Positions 33,290 through 41,224 of a stretch of DNA of 64,000 nucleotides are shown here, in pieces. A program made the translations under genes and the position numbers. The number at the start of each line of letters is the position of its first letter. Position 1 is the first letter of the stretch. Source of the stretch: Cytobacillus oceanisediminis (lineage in GTDB: Bacteria > Bacillota > Bacilli > Bacillales > Cytobacillaceae). The notes beneath the pieces were generated by a model. That model was not told where the DNA came from. It saw nothing but the letters and a program-made list of their open reading frames with translations, and made no database searches. Where the stretch lies: positions 62,001-126,000 of the forward strand of contig NZ_SOEE01000009.1 of assembly GCF_004366035.1 (NCBI RefSeq). Reading direction: 5' to 3'.

Positions 33290-33490
33290 TTACCGGTTCT
33301 TCTTAACCAAATCTATTAAATAGTAAAGCTGTGAAATTAAAAACGATAGCAGTAATATAATTATTGTTCCAAATGTATAAATTGCTTCTTCTGCCGGATT
33401 GCCTCCACCCATGAATATGGAACCAAATATAAAAAAGAGTAAGACACTTACGATGGCAAATAAGAAAAACATACTAATATACTTTGACAT
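33290..33490 (-). CDS. Small two-TM membrane protein
   Basis: From ATG 33490 (GGGGG upstream, short spacing) the protein has 66 residues; an ATG at 33502 gives 70. Two hydrophobic segments (about 5-25 and 38-58) are joined by a GGGNPAEEAIYT loop, and the C-terminus is basic. Unknown function. Confidence 0.6.
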   Translation of the reverse strand: MSKYISMFFLFAIVSVLLFFIFGSIFMGGGNPAEEAIYTFGTIIILLLSFLISQLYYLIDLVKKNR

Positions 33491-33635
33491 ACCATCCCCC
33501 ATTACATCTATTTATATCTTTCTTTAATTTCATTCGTTTTTTCTTTAATTTTTCCTTCTTTCATTGCTTTGTTATGCTTTTTATTTGTTCTTAAACAAAT
33601 TTTTGATTTTCAATAAGAAAAGTTTAAGTTAAAGA

Positions 33636-33668
33636 AAACAGAAAAGGAACGGAAAAATCCATTCCTTC
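33636..33668 (-). terminator. Terminator of the two-lipoprotein operon
   Basis: Minus strand AAGGAATGGA-TTTT-TCCGTTCCTT followed by TTCTGTTTTC. Confidence 0.7.
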
Positions 33669-33699
33669 ATGATTAGTTGCTGCTCTTATTTAATGGTTT

Positions 33700-34665
33700 T
33701 TATTTAGTGAATTTCGGTTTAAAATCACCCTTATAAGGTTCATGTTCAACAAACACAGTTATATCTTTGCCATCCTTGTCTTTACCCGTTCTTTTATACG
33801 CAAATTTATTCTTATTAAGTTCAGTAAGCTCAAGCGCTGCACCATACTTATTAGCTCCAATTGAAACATGGGCTCTTATTTTATTTTCGTTCATAATATC
33901 GAAGTAGCCAAAATCACCGCGGCTTTTTCCTGTTTCAAGATTGAAAAATTCATATCTATTCGTCTTGCCATCAAATTTTGCAAGACTTATAAACATCGTA
34001 TTATACTTTGTTACATCATTTCCGTCTTCATCTAATACCTTTGTTCCATTCCAGAGGGTATTGCCTAAAATTTTATCTCCATCGATGTCTTTAACAATAT
34101 CACCCGTAACAGTGTCCAGCTGCTTGTTGGGATCAGTAAAAGAAAGCTCATTTTCTTTATATGGAATATGTTCAACAAATACCTCTACGTCGTTGCCTTT
34201 AGCATCTTTTCCCATTCTTTTATAAGTAAAAATATCTTTATTTATTTTTGTCATTTCGACGACAGCTTGATAATTCATTGATTCTGAAATTAATATTCTT
34301 TTCTTCCCATCATTGGTAATAAAGAAAGTTCCCTTATCGCCGCGGCTTTCGCCTGTCTTCGCATCGAAAAATTCATATCTTCCTGATTTCCCTTCATATT
34401 TTGCAAGACCAATGAAATTTGCATTCTCTTTTGTTAAGTCGTTCTTATTTTTGTCATACACTCTTGTACCTTGCCAATTTGTGCTGCTGAGAATGTTACC
34501 CATTTCCTGTCCTTTGGTTAATTGATCCTTTTTAGTCTCTTTAACCGCTTGTTCTTGCTTCTGCTTACTATGATTTTCCTGGGCGTTTGCACCAGCGCTG
34601 CACCCCGTTGCTACTAATGTAAATCCAATAAGTATGGATGTTATTGCCTTTGCTTTTTTGTTCAT
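33700..34665 (-). CDS. Lipoprotein with two tandem DUF4822 domains
   Basis: The 321-residue precursor has lipobox VATGC (Cys near 22). Two copies of the same domain of about 130 residues follow: SSTNWQGTRVYDKNKNDLTK (from about 60) and GNTLWNGTKVLDEDGNDVTK (from about 200). Each contains GLAKYEGK or SLAKFDGK, GRYEFF or NRYEFF, SRGDKG or SRGDFG, and ends FVEH-PYK. DUF4822 proteins are surface-associated in Firmicutes with no known ligand. It lies 50 bp after the ankyrin lipoprotein gene in one operon, and a two-component pair is encoded on the same strand just upstream of that operon. Confidence 0.88.
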   Translation of the reverse strand: MNKKAKAITSILIGFTLVATGCSAGANAQENHSKQKQEQAVKETKKDQLTKGQEMGNILSSTNWQGTRVYDKNKNDLTKENANFIGLAKYEGKSGRYEFFDAKTGESRGDKGTFFITNDGKKRILISESMNYQAVVEMTKINKDIFTYKRMGKDAKGNDVEVFVEHIPYKENELSFTDPNKQLDTVTGDIVKDIDGDKILGNTLWNGTKVLDEDGNDVTKYNTMFISLAKFDGKTNRYEFFNLETGKSRGDFGYFDIMNENKIRAHVSIGANKYGAALELTELNKNKFAYKRTGKDKDGKDITVFVEHEPYKGDFKPKFTK

Positions 34666-34715
34666 TTTTATCGTCTCCTCATTCTCATTTTGGGTGGATC
34701 TTAATAATTACAAGC

Positions 34716-35432
34716 CTATTTTGCTCCTGCTGTTAACAAAATCTGTTCAATCTCTTTAAATCCTTTCTCACGGGCATGCTGCAATGGAGTAACATTATTT
34801 CTATCCGCAATATTTACATCTGCCCCGTAATCGATTAGCAATTGCACAGTTTGCTGCTGAATTACATTTCCATCATTCAAAATAATTGCTTCTAATAATG
34901 CTGTCCAGCCGAGGTCATTCACATAATTTACATCAATATCAGTCTTGGTGAGAAGTTCCTTGATGGCATCTATATGACCATGTTCTGCAGCAGGGATCAA
35001 TGCAGTGCCGCCATAACGGTTAACTATCGCCGGATCTGCACCTGCTTCGATGGTAAGCTTAAGAATTTCAATGTATCCTTCTGCACCTGCATATAGGAAA
35101 GGGTTGTTGTTCATGTTATCCTGAATGTTGACATCAGCCCCCGCTTTAATCAGGATTTTGGCGGTTTCGACATCATTATTGTAAGCTGCAATCATAGCAG
35201 CAGTTTGCCCGTCTGAGCCCTTTTTATTTAGATCAGCACCGTCCTCAATCAATCTCTTTATTGTTTTTGTATCACTGCGCTCTGCAGCTTGAAGCAATGA
35301 TTCACTCATATCCATATCTTCCCTTACCTCATTTGCCCGTGTTTTTGTCTCTGCATTATTATCCGGGACACAGCCTTGAAGGAGGATCACGCCTCCAATC
35401 ACTAGTGTTAGCCACCCCCGCATCTGCTTCAC
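34716..35432 (-). CDS. Ankyrin-repeat lipoprotein
   Basis: The 238-residue precursor has lipobox LLQGC (Cys about residue 21). A polar linker is followed by five to six ankyrin repeats, for example GQTAAMIAAYNNDVETAKIL, YGGTALIPAAEHGHIDAIKE and NNVTPLQHAREKGFKEIEQI. Ankyrin repeats bind proteins. Lipidated ankyrin proteins on the outer leaflet of Gram-positives are uncommon but known. Same operon as the DUF4822 lipoprotein; a joint surface function is inferred. Confidence 0.88.
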   Translation of the reverse strand: MKQMRGWLTLVIGGVILLQGCVPDNNAETKTRANEVREDMDMSESLLQAAERSDTKTIKRLIEDGADLNKKGSDGQTAAMIAAYNNDVETAKILIKAGADVNIQDNMNNNPFLYAGAEGYIEILKLTIEAGADPAIVNRYGGTALIPAAEHGHIDAIKELLTKTDIDVNYVNDLGWTALLEAIILNDGNVIQQQTVQLLIDYGADVNIADRNNVTPLQHAREKGFKEIEQILLTAGAK

Positions 35433-35563
35433 CTGCCTATCCTCTTTAAATAAAATGACTCAGACTAGTTACTGCATCTATAATGTTAGTGCCAAAATAT
35501 GAACTCCCTCTAAAAAAACTCTTAAAGAAAGATAAACTTAATCTTAAAATTTCTTCATATATA

Positions 35564-35592
35564 TAAAAAAATAACCGTCACCTTTGTGACGG
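35564..35592 (-). terminator. Terminator of two-component operon
   Basis: Minus strand CCGTCAC-AAA-GTGACGG followed by TTATTTTTTTAT. Confidence 0.85.
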
Positions 35593-35614
35593 ATATAATG
35601 AAACATAAATTAAT

Positions 35615-36301
35615 TTAAACATTGAATCGATAACCTGCTCCCCAAACGGTTTCCAGGAATTTCGGCTGTGCAGGGTCTCCTTCAATTTTCCCTCGTATTT
35701 TTCTGATATGAACGGTGACTGTTGAAACATCTGCAGCTGACTCCAGCCCCCAAATCTTTTCATAAAGCTGTTCTTTGCTCAATACTTGATTTGGATGCAT
35801 GACAAGAAATACTAATAAATCAAATTCCTTTGTCGTAAACGGTGTTTCTTCTTGGTCAATATAAACTTTACGTGCTGACTTATCAATTGTTATTCCATGT
35901 ACGAAAATCGTATTTGTTTGAGTCTGTTTTCCTGCTAAACGTTCATATCGCTCTATATGTGCTTTTACCCTGGCTACCAGTTCACCCGGACTAAAAGGCT
36001 TGGTAATATAATCGTCTGCCCCTAAACCGAGACCACGAATTTTATCGATATCCTCCTTTTTGGCTGACACAAACAAGATAGGAATGTTTTTAACTGCGCG
36101 TATTTGTTTACATATCTCAAACCCATTTACTCCTGGAAGCATGATGTCCAAAATAATTAAATCATAGTGCCCTTGAAGAGCCTGCTGGAGTCCTTCATCA
36201 CCGGAATGTTGAATATCGACCCGAAACTTATTTATTTCTAAATAATCTCTTTGCAATTCTGCAATACTAATGTCATCTTCAATAAGCAATATTTTTTTCA
36301 T
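35615..36301 (-). CDS. OmpR/PhoB-family response regulator
   Basis: The 228-residue regulator has an N-terminal receiver domain with acidic pocket IEDD (8-10), phospho-acceptor Asp52 in LIILDIMLPG and Lys in DDYITKPF (near 102). A winged-helix DNA-binding domain follows (TTKEFDLLVFLVMHPNQVLS, near 155, and TVTVHIRKIRGKIE). It overlaps the kinase gene by 4 bp. Kinase first, regulator second is the less common order. Targets are unknown; the adjacent lipoprotein operon is a candidate. Confidence 0.95.
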   Translation of the reverse strand: MKKILLIEDDISIAELQRDYLEINKFRVDIQHSGDEGLQQALQGHYDLIILDIMLPGVNGFEICKQIRAVKNIPILFVSAKKEDIDKIRGLGLGADDYITKPFSPGELVARVKAHIERYERLAGKQTQTNTIFVHGITIDKSARKVYIDQEETPFTTKEFDLLVFLVMHPNQVLSKEQLYEKIWGLESAADVSTVTVHIRKIRGKIEGDPAQPKFLETVWGAGYRFNV

Positions 36302-37755
36302 ATTGTTTCACCTTTCTTTAGGGAAAAGAATACACTTGTACCTTTACCTAACTCGCTTGAAGCCCAGATTTCCCCTCTATGCTCCAAAATTATTTGTTTC
36401 GCGATCGCAAGTCCTAAGCCGCTTCCGCCTGTCGCGGAACTTCTCGATTGTTCTGCACGGTAAAAACGTTCAAAAATATTTGGCAAGGCAGCAGGCTCTA
36501 TCCCTTGCCCATTGTCTTCTACTTTAACAATTACATCGCCTAATCGTTCATGAAGTGAAATAGAAATCTTCTTCTTGTCTTTGTTCATATATTTAACACA
36601 ATTGCTTATTAAATTGGACAGTACTCGTTTCAATTTCTCTCTATCGACTTTCACGCAGATCGGTTTATTCATAAGATGAAGCTCCATATGGATTCCTTGC
36701 TGAAGTAAGTCCAAATAAAGTTCTTCTGCATAGTCTTTCATATATTCATCCAGGTCGACCGTTTCAAAATGGAACGGTTCTTTTTTCAAATCCAGCTTGG
36801 AAAATAAGAAAAGCTCATCAATTAATGAATCCATGTCTTTTGCTTTAAAATAAACAGTCGATAAATACTTTTCCATTTTCTGAGGGGTATTGGCTACACC
36901 ATCTTTAATCCCCTCAATATATCCAATAATCGAAGTGATAGGTGTCTTCAAATCATGGGAAATATTGGACAGAAGCTCTTTCCGATTTTCTTCATACCTG
37001 AGCTGGAGATTTATCGATTCTTTTAGTTTTATTCTCATTTCCTCAAACGCTCTATTTAATTGTCCGATTTCATCATTTGAAATGGCCCCGATTTCAAAAT
37101 TTAAATCTCCTGATTTTATTCTTTCAGCACCTTCTTTAAGAACTGAGATAGGTTTAATAATGCTTCGCGATACTAAGTAATTTAATATACCGATAATCAT
37201 AATAAACAGAAACAGTAAGAGACCTGATAAAATAGGAAACAATTCTCTGATGAGCTCAGCATAGGAGCTGGCCTTTCTTAATACGAAAACACTTCCTTCA
37301 CTTTTATCCGGAAAATAAAAATCAAACTTTACATAGGTAAAAAAATAGTCGTTGAGTTTAATTGTATCTCGAGTATTGATGTTTGTTTCTTCAAAACCTG
37401 GAAGGGATTTAACCAATGCCTGTTTGTTAAGAGCATGGGAAGCGTACTCAATTTTTGTGCCCTTTCTAACAACAATATCGATATCCTCTTTCTCAATCTT
37501 TTTAAGCTCCTTTTGATTTAGGAGCTGTTTCGGATTATTTTTAGCAAAAAGCTTTAAATCGAGAAATACACTTTCTTCAACTGTTGTCAAAGGTTTTTGT
37601 ATATACGTTTTTTTGTAAAGATGCTCTATAGATCTTACATCACCTGTTATGGCAAAAATTATTAAAAAACCTGCTGCCAATAATAAAGTGATCGAAAAAA
37701 GAATCACTCCAATATAAGACAGCAGAAACCTCATTTTAATGGACATCTGTTTCAC
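36298..37755 (-). CDS. Sensor histidine kinase (HAMP, HisKA, HATPase)
   Basis: The 485-residue kinase has TM1 (about 10-36), an extracellular sensor of about 135 residues, TM2 (172-194), and HAMP (195-250). HisKA follows with phospho-acceptor His267 in SNISHDLKTPITS, and HATPase_c with N box (NLISNCVKYM), G1 (DNGQGI), F box (FERFYR) and G2 (GGSGLGL). It opens with GTG at 37755 (ATG nine bases later is possible). It phosphorylates the overlapping response regulator. The extracellular domain has no recognisable ligand-binding motif. Confidence 0.94.
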   Translation of the reverse strand: MKQMSIKMRFLLSYIGVILFSITLLLAAGFLIIFAITGDVRSIEHLYKKTYIQKPLTTVEESVFLDLKLFAKNNPKQLLNQKELKKIEKEDIDIVVRKGTKIEYASHALNKQALVKSLPGFEETNINTRDTIKLNDYFFTYVKFDFYFPDKSEGSVFVLRKASSYAELIRELFPILSGLLLFLFIMIIGILNYLVSRSIIKPISVLKEGAERIKSGDLNFEIGAISNDEIGQLNRAFEEMRIKLKESINLQLRYEENRKELLSNISHDLKTPITSIIGYIEGIKDGVANTPQKMEKYLSTVYFKAKDMDSLIDELFLFSKLDLKKEPFHFETVDLDEYMKDYAEELYLDLLQQGIHMELHLMNKPICVKVDREKLKRVLSNLISNCVKYMNKDKKKISISLHERLGDVIVKVEDNGQGIEPAALPNIFERFYRAEQSRSSATGGSGLGLAIAKQIILEHRGEIWASSELGKGTSVFFSLKKGETI

Positions 37756-37935
37756 TCACTCTGTTATAAAATTTTCATCAGATCATACCTTATTCTTAGC
37801 ATTCAAGTTAATTTTATAAACCTATTATCCAGATTAAGAAATTAAAAGAACTATATCACATAAATCTTAAAACTTTCTAAAATATGTATGAAATATTTCT
37901 AAACAGCTTAGCAAAAGTGATTAATCTCCAAAGAA

Positions 37936-38550
37936 CTATGCCCGAAATGTTTTTCCCAGATGTTCGCCTAGTCCATAGTAGTGTCTGAAATTATATATGA
38001 GGGGACTCCATTCATGAGGATTCACATGATGATCATCCTTAAGAATGGATGTATGCGCATGGACCTTTAATGCCGTCACTTCCACGATGGCAAAGTGAGG
38101 GTCATGTTCCGGGACTCGAATGTGCTCCACCCTGCTCTCGATCTGAAGTGGACATTCCAGGATTCTAAAGGGCTTTACAATTTCTGCTTCCTGCTTCGTA
38201 AGGGAGGCAGCTGAGAATTTATCTTTTTCAAAACGGAATGAATTAATCCGTTTATATTCAGGTAATGGATTCTTGCCTGTCAGTGGCGCTAATGCTTCTA
38301 CATTCTCCCAAAGGCCAGGGCCAGGAACGTTTACTACACATTCGGGATGATTGCGAAGATTTTCCAAAGCCTTTCCTCCTTCCCCGATTCCCAGGACAAT
38401 GCATTCCCCTAATGCCCATGACGAGGATAAGGGGCTGATGTTGGATGTTCCATCTTCATTAAGTGTTGTTAACAAAATCACTGGCGTTCCATAGTATAAG
38501 ATTTTAGGCTGGATTGATTTGGTGATTATTTGGTTTTCTTCCTTTTTCAT
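37936..38550 (-). CDS. Flavin reductase-like (FMN-binding split barrel) protein
   Basis: ATG 38550 follows AGGAGG by 8 nt (204 residues); the longer frame from 38613 lacks a site. PVILLTTLNEDGTSNISPLS, then SWALGECIVLGIG and NLRNHPECVVNVPG, belong to the flavoredoxin/DIM6-NTAB split-barrel family that binds FMN. Divergent from an ArsR-type regulator, with an inverted repeat between them, so it is probably regulated by it. Reaction unknown. Confidence 0.85.
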   Translation of the reverse strand: MKKEENQIITKSIQPKILYYGTPVILLTTLNEDGTSNISPLSSSWALGECIVLGIGEGGKALENLRNHPECVVNVPGPGLWENVEALAPLTGKNPLPEYKRINSFRFEKDKFSAASLTKQEAEIVKPFRILECPLQIESRVEHIRVPEHDPHFAIVEVTALKVHAHTSILKDDHHVNPHEWSPLIYNFRHYYGLGEHLGKTFRA

Positions 38551-38597
38551 TGCAGTTTCCTCCTGAACTTTTTTACAAATATCATTGTAAGGGGTAA

Positions 38598-38621
38598 ATA
38601 TTTCAATTATCATCGAAATAT
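38598..38621. promoter_or_regulatory. Candidate ArsR-type operator
   Basis: ATATTTC and GAAATAT form a perfect 7-bp inverted repeat with a 10-bp centre, midway between divergent starts at 38550 and 38644. Confidence 0.5.
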
Positions 38622-38643
38622 GGATTACATGGAGGAATAAAAT

Positions 38644-39363
38644 ATGAATATGAATTCAAATGTAGCAAAAGTCGCTTCTCTGGTCAGTGAACCAAGTCGG
38701 GCAGCCATACTGACCGCCTTATTGGATGGCCGGTATCACACTGTAAATGAATTGGCCCATATGGCTCGGATTAAACCGCAAACGGCCAGCTTTCATCTCA
38801 AAAAAATGCTGGATGCTCAAGTGGTGTCAGCAGAAAAACAGGGAAGGCACCGATATTATGGCATCATGAATCAAGAAGTTGCCCAGGTGATGGAATCCTT
38901 TCTGTCCATTGCACCTGCTGCAGAAATTAAATCTTTTAAACATGCCTCTGAAGATAAAGCGATCCGCCTTGCCAGGACGTGCTATGATCATCTCGCTGGA
39001 AATTTAGGAGTGCAAATAACTGAATCGCTAAAAAGAAAAGGATTTATTGCTGAAGAAAATGACACATACAGTGTTACGGAAGAAGGAATAGCATTCTTTC
39101 ACTCTATACAAATCGACCTGACCTCTTTGAAAAAGAAGCGTCGTTCTTTTTCCCATAAATGTCTCGACTGGAGCGAAAGACGCCATCATCTTGCAGGTGC
39201 ATTGGGGAATGCCATCCTGGAAAAATTCCTGGAGCGAAATTGGATACAGCGCATTCCCAAAACACGTGCCATCCAAATAACCCCTCAGGGAATGAAGGGC
39301 TTCAAGGAAATCTTTGCTATTGATATGGATAGGATAAATAAGAATGGTTCCCACACGTTCTAG
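38644..39363 (+). CDS. ArsR-family HTH regulator with C-terminal domain
   Basis: The 239-residue protein has an N-terminal winged HTH: LVSEPSRAAILTALLDGRYH, TVNELAHMARIKPQTASFHL and GRHRYYGIM (residues 12-75). A 150-residue C-terminal domain with CYDHLAGNLGVQITESL and FLERNWIQRIPKTRAIQITP follows. This long form occurs in regulators next to flavin-reductase or redox genes. There is no classical metal-binding CVC. It probably regulates the divergent split-barrel gene. A hairpin overlaps its stop. Confidence 0.87.
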   Translation: MNMNSNVAKVASLVSEPSRAAILTALLDGRYHTVNELAHMARIKPQTASFHLKKMLDAQVVSAEKQGRHRYYGIMNQEVAQVMESFLSIAPAAEIKSFKHASEDKAIRLARTCYDHLAGNLGVQITESLKRKGFIAEENDTYSVTEEGIAFFHSIQIDLTSLKKKRRSFSHKCLDWSERRHHLAGALGNAILEKFLERNWIQRIPKTRAIQITPQGMKGFKEIFAIDMDRINKNGSHTF

Positions 39364-39376
39364 GTGTGGAACCATT
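39342..39376. terminator. Hairpin overlapping the ArsR stop codon
   Basis: AATGGTTCC-ACAC pairs with GTGT-GGAACCATT across 6 nt. No clear T tract follows, so termination efficiency is uncertain. Confidence 0.45.
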
Positions 39377-39639
39377 CGCAGTCCTATTATCATACTCATA
39401 ATTTACAGCAGCTGCGTTTCTTTTTAGCCGGACAATGATTTAACAGCCAAGCCACTTAAGATTGTAAGCAACAATTCTTAAGATTGCCCCCACACCTACA
39501 CTAAATGCTGACCAAAATATTTCCATATTTCCTTTGTATTCACTTGATTTTTATTCTTTTCACCCAAGATCAGCACCTCCAAATAAGGGCAGTAAAAAAA
39601 TTATAAGCCAAGCTCCTCTTTAACAAGAAGACCTTGTTT
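39377..39639. other. Intergenic region, only marginal short ORFs
   Basis: On the minus strand two overlapping short frames (23 and 28 codons near 39430-39560) exist. One starts at TTG after GGAGG, the other reads a hydrophobic FWSAFSVGVGAIL stretch. Neither makes a convincing protein. A terminator for the pseudogene at 39640 lies at 39590-39634. Confidence 0.3.
39590..39634 (-). terminator. Terminator of methyltransferase remnant
   Basis: Minus strand CAAGGTCTTC-loop-GAGGAGCTTG followed by GCTTATAATTTTTTT. Confidence 0.55.
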
Positions 39640-40007
39640 TTAAATGGCTCTGGCTTTCATAACAAAATGATGCTGCTTCACATCAAAAAAGCCTTTAAAG
39701 AGAAGTGTTTTATGTATTTCATACAAACTCTCTTTATACTTTTCATATTAAACCCTGTTTCAACTTGCCAAGGTATCGCGTTTAGATAATATACTAATGC
39801 ACCAATATCGTAAAATTGCTGAATGCGCAATTCTTCAGTGCTATTCAATACTTCAAATTGGTTCCTCCCAAGTTTCTGTACGGCTCCCGTCAGATTCCCT
39901 TTTCCAAATTCATGATTCACTGCTGGTCCAATAAATTCATCTAAATCCCCTGCCAAAAATTGTCTGAACATCATTTCAATATTCTTTTTATCCAATTGGT
40001 ACATCAT
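39640..40007 (-). pseudogene. SAM-dependent methyltransferase remnant
   Basis: The open frame of 109 codons encodes FYDIGALVYYLNAIPWQVE. In the next frame it continues LYEIHKTLLFKGFFDVKQHH and FVMKARAI with a stop at 39640. These are the C-terminal blocks of a class I methyltransferase family common in bacilli, in which FYDIGALVYYLKAIPWQIPDF is followed by a conserved HxF end. The N-terminal Rossmann half with the SAM motif is missing, and the frame is broken near residue 85. The short open frame is unlikely to be functional. Confidence 0.75.
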
Positions 40008-40036
40008 TCTTTTTTAAATAAGCATACTTCAGCAGG

Positions 40037-40090
40037 AAAAATAAAGAGGGCAAGCTTTGATTAATTCTCTCAAAACTCGCCCTCTATTTA
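40037..40090 (-). terminator. Terminator of cdd
   Basis: Minus strand GAGGGCGAG and CTTGCCCTC pair at the base of a long hairpin followed by TTTATTTTT. Confidence 0.75.
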
Positions 40091-40092
40091 TG

Positions 40093-40491
40093 CTACATCT
40101 CTAAATCCGTAAATGCATACGGCAATAAATCCATTAATGTCAGTTCTAATATTTCTTTTTTCTCATTTGTTAAATAAACCGGCATTCCCGGCAGACAGAA
40201 CTCCGCTAAAACTTGTCTGCAGATGCTGCAAGGCGGAAGAAAATCTGCCGTATCTCCTGCTATAGCTATAGCTTGGAAATCACCTTTTTTGTAACCATTC
40301 GCAATTGCAGTGAAAATAGCTGTTCTCTCGGCACAATTCGTCGCACCAAACGATACATTTTCCACATTCACTCCATTAATGACAGTGCCGTCTTTCAGTA
40401 ATAAAGCGGCTCCAACCGGAAATTTGGAATACGGAGCATAAGCTCTTTCCCTCATACTGCGTGCACTTTCCATCAATTGCTCTTTATTCAT
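40093..40491 (-). CDS. cdd: Cytidine deaminase
   Basis: The 132-residue enzyme deaminates cytidine and deoxycytidine to uridines in pyrimidine salvage. Zinc ligands are Cys53 with catalytic Glu55 in TNCAERTA, and Cys88 and Cys91 in PPCSICRQ. The N-terminus YAPYSKFPVGAALL and NGVNVENVSFGAT bind substrate. Length and motifs match the small homotetrameric form of Bacillus. ATG follows AAAGGATGG. Here it stands alone rather than in the era cluster. Confidence 0.95.
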   Translation of the reverse strand: MNKEQLMESARSMRERAYAPYSKFPVGAALLLKDGTVINGVNVENVSFGATNCAERTAIFTAIANGYKKGDFQAIAIAGDTADFLPPCSICRQVLAEFCLPGMPVYLTNEKKEILELTLMDLLPYAFTDLEM

Positions 40492-40765
40492 AGTTACCCA
40501 TCCTTTTCAAAGAAGAATGAACTTTTCACAGTCCCCTTAGGCCAATGTAAAATTGGCAGGATTTTTATCATATATTTTTTTGAAATGTTTGTCAATATCG
40601 GCAAAGCCTTGAAGGTATTGGAGTTTTCACTAAGTAACTAGACCATAATGAATCATGTAACTTACTCAATTCCAATTTTACTATTATATATATCTTCTAT
40701 TATGCCAAATTCGAGGACAGGCACTGTTATTCACTCCCTGACTTTCGACTGCACCTTAGAATAAA
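40492..40765. other. Intergenic region upstream of cdd
   Basis: AT-rich, presumably holding the cdd promoter. No RNA structure or small gene is evident. Confidence 0.4.
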
Positions 40766-41085
40766 AGCTGTCCGAAGCTGCCCTAGTTCAAACACCTTTG
40801 CTCGCTTTTCCTCCTCCTTTGTCCGAAGTTGCACCTAGTTCAGACTCTTCTGCTCACTTTTTCCATTCCTCTGTCCAAAGTTGCATCAAGTTCAGACTCT
40901 TCTGCTCGCTTTTCTTCCTCCTCTGTCCGAAGTTGCATCAAGTTCAGACTCTTCTGCTCGCTTTTCTTCCTCCTCTGTCCGAAGTTGCATCAAGTTCAAA
41001 CTCTTCTGCTCGCTTTTCCTCTTCCTTTGTCCCAAGTTGCAGCTAATTCAAACACCTTTCCCATACAACCTTCTCCTCCTTTAGC
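40766..41085. repeat. 52-bp tandem repeat array, about six copies
   Basis: Units begin with (C/G)AAGTTGC at 40826, 40878, 40930, 40982 and 41034, exactly 52 bp apart. A diverged first unit begins at 40775 and a partial last unit runs to about 41085. Each unit contains AAGTTCAGACTCTTCTGCTC and a pyrimidine-rich CTTTTCTTCCTCCTCTGTCC. The two central units are identical. Because 52 is not divisible by 3, successive units rotate through all frames and the long open frames here are an artefact. The purine-rich strand is the minus strand. Confidence 0.9.
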
Positions 41086-41224
41086 CCCAAAAGTAATTGC
41101 CCACGCCCTTTGGGTTTTACACAATTTTTTTATAGGGGTAGAATTGTTGTGCACTGAGATTCTGAATATATTTAACCGATTATTCACAAAATCTTAGGAA
41201 GACGAGCAGATTGGACTGAAAAGC

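Noticed and set aside
40766..41085. CRISPR array
   Set aside because: The 52-bp units are contiguous with no unique spacers, no palindromic repeat and no cas genes in the window.
40798..41197. Overlapping plus-strand frames rich in Leu, Ser, Pro and Cys
   Set aside because: They run through the 52-bp tandem repeat. Because the period is not a multiple of three, all frames stay open by repetition. No start signals.
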